Positions 44,745-54,600 of a stretch of 64,000 bases of DNA are shown here, piece after piece. This stretch comes from Lonicera japonica (Eukaryota > Streptophyta > Magnoliopsida > Dipsacales > Caprifoliaceae), in NCBI GenBank assembly GCA_021464415.1, contig CM038471.1, forward strand, positions 74,068,851 to 74,132,850, in the 5' to 3' direction. Position numbers and translations under genes: made by a program. The notes under the pieces are model-generated. The model did not search any database, was not told where the DNA came from, and was given only the letters and a program-made list of their open reading frames with translations. How positions within the stretch are numbered: the stretch's first letter is position 1; each line of letters begins with the position of its first letter.

Positions 44745-45460
44745 AATTATAGGGGCTAAATATAGGCTCAAATCTGGAGAGAAATCGTCCAAAGACGGCC
44801 CAAAATAGTGAAAGCCAGCAACCAATTTGGACAATCGGCCAAATAAAGTTCATTTAAAATCAGTGTACGCCGAGATAGTCATCACAACAAACAGCAAAGA
44901 AACAACTATCTCAATATACTCAAGTCATAATCTCTTCGTACCTTAGCAAACTTCTCGAGGTGACAAGGATCGAGGGGAAATGTTCATATGTTGAGATGGT
45001 CATCTCCTCCTGCCACAGCTTACTAGCTAGATTGATCTGCTGAGATGGTCGCAGTAGCCAATGGGAAATAAAGACACTTGTAACATGGACAAACTGACCT
45101 AAAAAAGGCATTGGGATCACAATTAAGCCCTTTTGTGGTCATTTAACATCTATTATAACCCTACGGCTATCACTATAAATAAGACCTTGAGATTTTCATT
45201 AGAGAGAATTCTTAGAGTTATCCTTACTTTTAAGGCTATATAATTAAGTGTTTAGAGAGAAAGTTCATAAGCTAATAATAAAAAAAAATACACACAAAGG
45301 ATGATGTACTCCCATTATCCTTAATTCCCAAAGTTGAAAATTCTTCTAAACCTAATTTTTTAAGGAAACTCAACAAAAAGAAGCCCGCAATAATAATAAC
45401 AATAATAATGATTATGCTTGAACTCATATTTTTTATTGAATATGAAGCTGCAAACAATAA
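44745..45460. repeat. LTR-like region
   Basis: Contains a TATA-like box (CACTATAAATAAGACC, about 45172) followed by 'ttgagattttcattagagagaattcttagag', an arrangement seen in plant Ty3/gypsy LTR promoter-R regions. The end points, primer-binding site and target duplication were not found. Possible solo LTR. Confidence 0.3.
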
Positions 45461-45639
45461 TACAAAAGTAGCACAATGTTAAATAGAGGGCGGCGGCTTA
45501 GATATTAAGCACAAAGGTGTGTGAAAACCACTTAAATAGATTTTTTTTAATAAATTTAACGTTGGAAACCTTAAGCAATTTGTGTAATTAATTTAAATAA
45601 TAGAGGTAGAAAAGGAAAAACAAATGTTTTAAATTAACA

Positions 45640-46400
45640 TTTGACGAAGTTGAGAATGCTTAATGCTAATGCTTAAAATTTTAAAATCTTAACAATTAAC
45701 CTCTTAATCGTTTAAAAAAACAAATATTATCATATACCTCCGAATATTTAAAACACTCCCATTAAGTATTAAGAGGGAAAAACAAACCCCCAAATATATA
45801 GTATTTTATACGAGATGTAAATTTCTGCTCCTAATTCTCGCCTTAAGAACCATTGAAATCTATAATTTTATATTAAAAAAATACACTTTCATTTTATACG
45901 GTTAGAATGTGCGTGTATTTTCTTAAGAGTTTTTTATTAAAAAAAAAGACAAACTTCATACTTTTTATCTACTAAAGGACAATATTTATAAACAATTGGT
46001 TAGAATGACGACAAGGACAGTTTTTTAAATTCTGAATATATAATTGGAATTTACATTTTAATATATTTTCTATGTTCCAAAATTGCCCTTCTAATTGGAT
46101 TAATATATAAATTAAATAATATTCCAAAAATCTAATGTTGAATCCAAACTCTGAAAATGTTATTTGTTTTTTATTCTGAATGTGGTTATGAATTTTAAGT
46201 TTTTTTTATAAAACAAAAGTTTAAATTTAGCATTAAGCATTTAGTGGGACTAATGCCTCTTAATGCTGAATGCTTAAACATTAAAAAAAATAGCCGTTGA
46301 CCTCTTAATAATTTTAAAAAACAAACATAACGTGGCACCTTTAAATGCTTAAAACTTTATCATTAAGCATTCAGAGACAAAAACAAACACCCCCTAAGTG
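45640..46400. repeat. MITE-type repeats with TTAATGCTTAA motifs
   Basis: Two sub-blocks (about 45640-45800 and 46190-46397) rich in 'cttaatgctgaatgctta', ending in AAAACAAACACCCCCTA. The motif repertoire is shared with the annexin-intron repeats at 27284 and 32420. Probably two nested or adjacent remnants. Confidence 0.4.
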
Positions 46401-48242
46401 TATGATTAATATATCTTGCATGGAGGTACTAAGATTATGTCTATCTATTCATATTGCATTTGTTATGAAATCTCAATTTAGCTTCAGTTATATCATTTAT
46501 TAATTTAGAGCCTTTTTCAATGGACTTCTATAATTTTGTTTTGTCTAAAATTTACACAATTTATAAAATATCTCATCTCCAATGGTCCTTTAAATTTGCA
46601 TTTTGTGTAAAATATATGTGTAAAATACACATCTAATTTGTACTACTATATCAGCATTCTTTATCCTCATATTTTTTATAATACTTCAAAGTGTAATAAT
46701 TTTTAATATAAAATATGTATTTTAATAAAAAAATACATATTTGAAATTTACTTATTAAGACTTACAAAACACGATCCATTGTTATAATGATAAAATTACG
46801 TATAGAAAATTTCAAGAAAAAATAATATTAAATTGCATAAATTGACATTTAACATATGTTAGTATCTTACTATCTTATTGGTTATTTCAAATTTTACACA
46901 AGAGTTTGCAAAACTACCACTAGAGTTATTTTTATGCTTCAAGTTTCGTGTAAAATTATATTAACACGTTAGATTTACATCTTAATATTTACAATCATTG
47001 GAGATACTCCTAGTAATCTAATATGCCTATCTTATTCTTTAGTTATATTACTTATTAATTTGGTAAACCAATATGCCCGCATCCTTCTTCGTTATTATTT
47101 ACACAGACTTGTGTATATCATGAGAAAAATAAATAAAACAATTATAGTAATGTTTAACACATTGCATTCAAATAAAGTTAATTCTTGTCCAAAAAAATTA
47201 TAGTTAATTCGCATATTTTATTTTTAGTTAGTTTGTTATTGAATTGGATGTTACCATGCTACTAGTAATTACGAATTCAAATTTTGAATTCAAACCAATC
47301 CTAGATTATAGCTTTGATCAGTATTAAGCAATCAAATGTTAAAAAAAAACAAAAACACCCTTAATTTATTTAAAACAAAATGGAAAAAAAAAAAACTAGA
47401 AAAAAACTACACTTCTTTTTAGATAAACACTTTGGTAGGGTAAAAATGAAATGGGATACCAACAATAGACATATTAATTAAAAACATAGATATGTAAAAC
47501 TAAATTTTAAGGTGAATATCCAAAGAAGTGCCACTACAAGAAATTTGATCATTTAAGTCACTTTAAAATTTATTTTTGAGTGACTTAATAGGTGGTGCCA
47601 TAAAAAGTTTGTAAAAGTGACTTAAAAAGTCATAGGTTAGTGACATAAAAATTAACTTGCTAGAATTATGTTATTAATTTATACAATATTTAAATAAGCA
47701 TATTGGTATATATAACACACAAGCTGCAATGTTCATGGTTACATTGTTTTATATGCTAAAAGTTGTGTTTGTTACATATTAGTTTATATCTTAAAAGGTC
47801 GACAACTAAGAAAATGAGAAAACAGCAAGGATGGCAAGATTATGAAAAATAAAAGTAAAAATTCATCAATTGTTGAACTCCATAAAACAAATGAGCTAAG
47901 AAGATCAAGTAGGGGTTTTGATGAGTAATCACCATCACATGTGCCGTAAAAAACCTAATTTCAAAGCAAGCCAAGAGAAAATAAAGTGTACAATAGTGGA
48001 CATGATAAAAATATAAAGAGATTAACATAATAACTTTTAAAAACATAATATTTAGATCATTCAAAATTAAAAAAATGTTGCTAGATTTTAGAATAGTTAT
48101 ATATTAGAGATAATGGGTTATAGGGTCTCGCTCTGTAATGTTTTATAACTCTAAGGACGGACTCGTGTTTAATAAAGAAAAGTAGTACTAATTTCATAAT
48201 TTGGTTTTATAATAATGACACTTTTCATAATATTAATTTATT
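46401..48242. other. AT-rich intergenic DNA
   Basis: No gene or intact mobile element recognised. It includes long A/T homopolymers around 47341-47410. Confidence 0.6.
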
Positions 48243-48305
48243 TTAAGGAAAATGATAAATGTTGATGGACAAATATACCCCTAATTAGTTTAAGTTAATG
48301 TTAAA

Positions 48306-48400
48306 AATAACAAATCTCTCTCTCTCTCTCTCTCTTCAGTTCTCATTTCTTCTCTCTTCTCTCTCTCTCTAAAGTCAAATACATTGCTCTCTCTCTCTAA
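48306..48400. repeat. CT-rich microsatellites
   Basis: Three (CT)n runs (about 48314-48334, 48354-48370, 48387-48398) separated by short unique sequence, resembling pyrimidine-rich plant leaders. Confidence 0.8.
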
Positions 48401-48840
48401 AATCAATAAACCAACTTTAGCTTCAACCAACGATCTTACTTCCTCCTCCACCACCACCACCACCACTTGACTTTTCGATCGTTTCGCCAAGAGGATCGGA
48501 GCACCGTTCTCATCTTCTTCTTCTTTTTTCTGCAAAGGTAATCATAAAACAGATATAACTTTTGATTGAACCGTTGGATCTAGCTGATTTTTGAATATGT
48601 TGTTTAGAAGACAAAGTTACTTTATTATTGCGTAAATCAAGACGATCGGAGAGCGTTTTGTTATCAAAATCGATCAATCTCAACAGCCCAGCGGGATATT
48701 GAAAAAAAAATTCTGATCGTAACTTTTTTTTTACGATCCCTACGTCGATCCATATATATATATGTACATATATATAAATAGAGTGGATGTTGATTTCATC
48801 AATTTTGTTATTCTATGTTTTGTAATGGTGTTAAAATCAT

Positions 48841-49094
48841 TTTAGCACATTTTGGTTGTTGTTCAAGCGATACTAAATGCATTTAGCACCTTCTGGTTGC
48901 TATCCAGAAGTTGCTATCTAGGTGGTTACTAAATACATTTAGCACCTTCTGGAGCATACTTAGCACCTTCTGGTTGCTGTCCAGGTGGTACTAAATGCAT
49001 TTAGCACATTCTGGACAGCAACCAAAATGTGCTAAATGCACTCCAGAAGGTGCTAAACAGAAGGTGCTGAATGTATTTAGCACCTTCTGGTTGC
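48841..49094. repeat. Array of direct and inverted TTTAGCACCTTCTGG motifs
   Basis: Six plus-strand copies (near 48841, 48882, 48936, 48959, 49000, 49076) and three inverted copies (near 49022, 49041, 49060) of a 15-bp motif TTTAGCAC(C/A)TTCTGG. They are interleaved with the perfect 14-bp palindrome CTAAATGCATTTAG (48873-48886 and 48991-49004). Sites 49000-49014 and 49022-49036 can form a 15-bp hairpin stem with a short loop. Confidence 0.85.
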
Positions 49095-49168
49095 TGATAG
49101 TGTCATAATTAGACGTGAAATGTTATAAGAAAGGGGTATTAGTGTCTTTTTTTGTACAGTGTCCTTAA

Positions 49169-50406
49169 TTTACATGTCTAATTTTTAAATGTCTTTTATA
49201 ATTATATTATTATTAAAATGAGCCCTTATGTCCAATTGCCCCTATATATTATGAATAATTAATTTCTTCATTCGAAAAGTCAATAAAAATATGATGATAA
49301 TTAATTTGTTTGTTTTCATTAAATAAATGGAGAACTAGTAATTGAATTACACTTAAAAATAAAAGGAAAAAAATAAAAGTTGAAATGTATACCCTTTATT
49401 CAAAATATTATCTTTAATTATTAAATTTATCCTTTAAACTAACGATTTAAAAAGATTGTCTTTAATTAAAAATATTATTTATATATTTTCCTTGGTTATT
49501 ATTTTATATTTTATTTGTTTGTATTGTAAAAAGGGAAAAAAATTTAGTAAAGGTAAATTAGGGGAATTAACATAAATGACCCTTAAGTTTTGGATCAGTT
49601 ACAATTTTAACTTTAATGTTCCAATTTTTATAATATTGACTTTGAAGTATATTTAGTGTTGTAATATTGACCCTCCATCTATCCAACTTATATAAACATA
49701 ATGGAGCGCTGATGTGGTAGACCAAACTAGATCTTACGTGAACTGTTTGCATTTAATACGTATTAGATATTTATCACGAGTATGAATATCCTATTATTCT
49801 CGACAGAGTTGCTTGTCACTAAGTCTTTTACAGCCACCTACTTACTTATCACCGGCCAATATCAAGTAATGATTAATGCAATAGAGCCATTTTTTTTAGT
49901 TATAAATATCTAGCAACAATAACCTTTAAAAAATTACAAGATACGAGAACATTGAGAAACAAGTTAAAAAATCAATCATTTGAAAATCATTTATCCATCA
50001 CTGATCAACTTATTACAAGCCAAAGCTTGAGAATCAATAAGTGAGAATGTTTGTACTTATTGCACGAGTGAAAAGTAGTAGAGAGTTACAATTAACTTCA
50101 AACAATGTTATTAAATTTATATATAAAGATTCTTCGAACTATGAGTTTATTTACAATAAAAATTAAATTTTAGAAAAAAGAGTTGAACATCTTCTATACA
50201 TAGCTTTCCTTCCAAATTACAAGGGAATGTAAAACTAGGCGAGAGAATTCAACTATTCTTAATATTTTTGATTCTCGTTAAAAGTTTGAACCAAATATTA
50301 AAATTTTAAGTAAGATAAATTTTTATAATTTTTTTAGTAGAAACAATTATAAATACACCTATTATTTTTATTTAAATGGGGAAAAAATTAGAATCGCCGA
50401 CAAATA
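49169..50406. other. AT-rich intergenic DNA
   Basis: No gene recognised. The stretch 49560-49745 ('cataaatgacccttaag...ttataatattgac...') looks like a dispersed repeat, but no termini were identified. Confidence 0.5.
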
Positions 50407-50414
50407 ATCATGAC

Positions 50415-50934
50415 CAGGGACGGAGCCACATGGCCCCACCTGGACTTTTTAAATTTTTTTAAAAAGAACAGGGGTTTATGTGTGGGAAGAAAAAGTTAAG
50501 GGGCCATTGTGTAATTATTCGAGAAGTTTAGGGACAAGGGATGTAATATTTGTCACACAGGCAGATGTAATATTTGTCACACAGGCAGTGCGTTGGGCGG
50601 GGGTTTTGTGCAATTAGCATTATAAGTCCAGGGTTTAAGTTTGTAATATATTAAATTTTCATTTTCTCCTATTTCTTATTTAGGCAGTTGTTTTTTACTA
50701 CCTTCTTCTTTTTTTTTTTTCTGAAATATAATTTCCATTTTTTTCAGATTATATCAAAAGATATTTTAAAATATATAATTAATTTTAGTATATTATTTAT
50801 AACTTTTTCGAAATATCGAAACAGAATGAAGAAGTATTTTAGTAAAAATTGGTTTGTAAACATAATTATTGAATTTAATTCAACTTAAATTTTTTTTTAA
50901 CCTCATTTAAAAATTATTTCTGGCTCCGCCACTG
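50415..50934. mobile_element. Non-autonomous hAT element E, relative of element A
   Basis: 520 bp. TIRs: left CAGGGACGGAGCCACATGG, right inverted CAGTGGCGGAGCCAGAAAT. Flanking 8-mers ATCATGAC (50407-50414) and ATTATGAC (50935-50942) match 7/8. Interior blocks match 30596-31217 in reverse. It contains a small tandem duplication of 'gtaatatttgtcacacaggca' (about 50546-50587). No coding capacity. Confidence 0.85.
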
Positions 50935-50992
50935 ATTATGACTAACTCTGGGTTAATCTGCGCAATGAGGTGTAAGAAATTTAGAATTCTTA

Positions 50993-51276
50993 GGCTCCGT
51001 TTGATTGCAAGGTGGAAAAAAAAAATAAATTGAGTTAGTTTTGGTGAAAAGATGGAAAATAAGTTGAGTGATAGATGTGATATTCCCTTGATTTTTAAGT
51101 TTTTCCATGAAGAAATTTTCTTTACTTGGTGGTAAGTAAAAATTTTTCACCAAAAATATTGAAAGATGGGTAATATATACTATAAAATGAGTAACATGTC
51201 TCACTTTATTTTTTATTTTTTCACACGAACTAACTAAAATTATTTTCATTTTTTATTTTTGCAATTAAACGGAACC
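50993..51276. mobile_element. MITE with GGCTCCGTTTGATTGCA termini, copy 2
   Basis: About 284 bp. Left GGCTCCGTTTGATTGCAAG, right TTGCAATTAAACGGAACC. Its size and interior match the annexin-intron copy at 33495-33780. Flanks TTA/TTG suggest a decayed 3-bp duplication. It sits about 340 bp upstream of the P450 start codon, so it may lie within that gene's promoter. Confidence 0.7.
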
Positions 51277-51616
51277 TTGGAGACGCAAAAATCTCCACCA
51301 ATGTGTCAATGGTAAATCATTTTTTCCCCTGCCCACGGTTTTTGTAACTGAAATTCCTGCGGTTGACACGTATCGCCTCAATCATAATAAAAAAGAAAAA
51401 GAAAAAGGCAAGCAATATGGGGCCGGGAACAGAGAAGAAAGTCAAAAACGACAGGAGCTCAGCCTCATCATCATCTTTTTACAAATTGAAGTGATAAACA
51501 AAACCAACCACAATCCAAAAACCTAGCTTTCCACACCTCTTCCCTTACACTTTCTCTTTGTTTATGTTTTCAACTTCATCATCAAATTCAGTCTAATCTA
51601 ATCTAATGCTCACAAA
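51277..51616 (+). promoter_or_regulatory. P450 5' flank (promoter/leader candidate)
   Basis: The only unique sequence between the MITE and the start codon. It has an ACGT-core element (GACACGTATC, about 51366) and an A+C-rich leader just before the ATG. No TATA box could be fixed. Confidence 0.3.
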
Positions 51617-54600
51617 ATGAGCTCTTCCTTTCAATTCTTATACAATACTATCAACATCACCATCAACAACTACTACTGCTACTACTACTCTCACTCTTGT
51701 CACCACCACCAGCTATTGCAAGACTACGCCACTCAACAGATCAATGTTTTCCTATGGATATCTTTGATCTCCATAACTTTTCTCTTGCTCACTAAACTCG
51801 CCAAGTTGTTCAGATTATGGTCAAAAGGTGGACTCATCCCCGGCCCCCCTTGCCCCTCTTTTTATGGCCACGTTAATCTCATCTCCAGGTCCAATCTCTC
51901 TGGTGAGTTTGGATTTTTGTATAGCAATCGATTTCTCTTGAGAATTTTGTTAATCTGTTGTGTTGCTGAGAAAAAGGAAGTAAAGTTGTGATATTTTTAA
52001 TTCCTAAATTGGGGGAATAGTGATTAGGGTAATTGTAAGCTAGGCCCGAATTTTGGAAGTTCAATCTTTGTGTGGTTGCTGAGAAATTCGAGGAGATTGA
52101 AATGAAAAGAGAATTTGACTTGATAGATGCCCAACTGAGGTCTTCTATTGTCCACGCGTAGAGTTTTAAGCTTCCCAGGGGAAGGTATTCTAGCTCTTGA
52201 TTGATTTATTTTGTAATTTGATGCCACGCTGATCTTATTTTTGGGTTGGGTCCAATCTCACCAGCTAGTTTGAATTTTTATTAGTAATTGATTTCTCGAG
52301 AATTTTGATAATCTGTTTTGTTGCTGAGAAAAAGGAAGTAAATTTATGGTATTTATGATATTTTTAATCCCCAAATTGAGTAATCGAAGGAGATTGACAT
52401 GAGAAGAGAATTTGACTTGATATATGTTTAATCGTGGAGATTGATTTATTTTATAATTTGACGTAATTTCTTGGAAAGCACTATCTGGGAATTTTCTGGT
52501 CTAATATTGATGTAGGATAAGAAGGGAAGTGCTTGGTAATAGCAGGGACCTCTAGGAACACAAGAAATTGCGAAGAAAATTAGTAGTATCACACTATTCA
52601 AATTCTAGCAAAGTAGTAATCACTCCTAGAGACCTTAGCTGTTATACCTAGGCTAGATTGTATCATAATCTTAAAAGAAGTCTATAATGCTAGATATCAT
52701 TTAAGTTTCAGTCATCCATTTAGTCCAAAGAATTTATGTACAGAGTTTGTAACAACCATTTGGACTCCCACCTAAGAGAAAAGAGCATCTAGGACTTGTA
52801 TCCTTTCCAAAACATTTTGTGCAAGGTCCCAACTTGGTCTATTGTCCAACCTATGCCAAACTAGAGCTTGGGCCTTGGAACCTCTTTACTGATCCATCTC
52901 TTTGAATTTGCTTTTCTTTAGTTTTCTTTTGGTATGCATTAAATATGGTCCTAAATCTAAGTTTCCATCTTAGTTTTTGTGAATCTAGATTTTAAGTTAG
53001 GTTTCTTTTGGTCTGCAAAAATATGGCTTTAAATCTACGTGTCCATTTCTTAGTTTTTGTGAATCTAGAATTTTATGTTCTGGGGTTCCTTTAGTTGCTA
53101 AGAAGTAAGAAGGAAAGATATGTGAATCATGGCTTACACAGTCTCTTTTTATGTGTTTGAAGAAAATGATAAGCTCTCCACTCCCTAATAATTAAATTAT
53201 CGTGAAGTTTAGAATTTTAGATCAAGACATAACTATAGAATACATACAGCAAAACACATATTACAAAAAAACCATTAAGCAAAGTGACAAAGCCACAGCC
53301 AACTCCACTACTGGATAGCTGCACCCCAATTCCCACATAGGTCTGAAATTGATAAGGATCCAAACAGGTTCGAAGAGCTAGCCCAAAGTGAAGCTAATTG
53401 TTTGATTTTAATCCAGATTTCGGCTTCTTCGGAAGATGTATCTTCGAATATCCTTGCATTTCTCTCCTGCCAAATGCACCATGCTAACGCCAAGCAGCAA
53501 TATCTCCACAACAATTTTGATTTTTTTTTATTCCCTCTAAACTGCCATTCCATACTCAGTAAATCATGCCAAGAGCTAGGCATAGCTCCAACCATTTCGA
53601 ATTCCTCCCCCACTTTATTCCACATATAGTTGGTAAAGCTGCAATGTACTAACATCAAATAAGCCCATGAAACTGCAATTATATTGTATGTTATGTTTTC
53701 CTAATATGAAGTAAGGTGGAGTTTCTCAAGAGAAAAATTATGTGAATTCTAATATGTATCAAATGCGAAACTCAAAATATGCTTATTCGATGTGTTTACA
53801 TGTAAAGCTTCTAGATAAAAATCTCAAAGGTGAATTGGAAACTTGTGCATCTTTCTAATGTTTTATAACAATGGTTAATTTCTCTTTTTAATCACGCTAG
53901 TATGTAGAAGTTGCTTAATTGTTCAAATATTGATAACCAATAGAAGCCTACCCCTACCATATTGCTTTGGATGAGGAAAAGATCGTTCATTGTCTGACAA
54001 TGGCACTTCAAGGAAAAGAAAGAATATTTTATCTGACCCTGCATACATAAAATATCTAGTGTTTCTTTGTCAAGTTTTTGTCTCCCACCCCTTTTAAAAT
54101 CTAGAATAATGATGTTTCAAAATTAACTTTTTCTTTTCTTTGCAGACCTATTGTCAAAGTCTCATGATATATATGGATCAGTCATCAAGCTGTGGTTAGG
54201 TCCTACTCAGCTTTTGGTGTCAATAAAGGATCCAGAGATTGTCAAAGAGATGCTCTTAAAGGCTGAGGACAAGTTGCCTCTGACAGGGAGGGCTTTCTGT
54301 TTAGCCTTTGGACGATCAAGCCTCTTTGTGTCTTCTTTTGAGAAGGTATTTATGTGCTATTTCACCCTTATTCTGCACCCGATTTGCTTTGAGTGGCAGT
54401 TTGTAACCGGTTAACGCATATATAGAAGTTAATATTTGTATATTTACTTATAATCTGTGAATGATAATAAATGATTGGTTTGATGTCATTCTCCACACTG
54501 AAATCCTTATAATTTGTGAATGATGCAACAAAAGCTAAAACATTTTTTTAAAAAATACAAATTCTTGTCAAAAAGGATATTTATTTCTTAGCAGAAACAA

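Larger units (their letters stand above)
48243..49168. mobile_element. Putative non-autonomous transposon carrying a gene-leader-like segment
   Basis: Ends show imperfect inverted similarity. The left reads TTAAGGAAAATG...GGACAAATATACCCCT; the right, inverted, reads TTAAGGACACTG...GACACTAATACCCCTT. Between them lie CT microsatellites (48306-48420), a CCACCACCA run, a splice-donor-like TTCTGCAAAG|GTAATC (48540) and the motif array. No transposase. Flanking duplication is uncertain (about 6/8). Proposed as Mutator-like from the long imperfect ends; low certainty. Confidence 0.4.

Noticed and set aside
48290..48535. Minus-strand frame of 81 codons, Glu/Val-rich
   Set aside because: Antisense of CT and CCA simple repeats; no conserved domain.
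48841..49094. Considered as a microRNA precursor
   Set aside because: Several alternative hairpins from a repeated motif; no single mature-star duplex stands out without small-RNA data.
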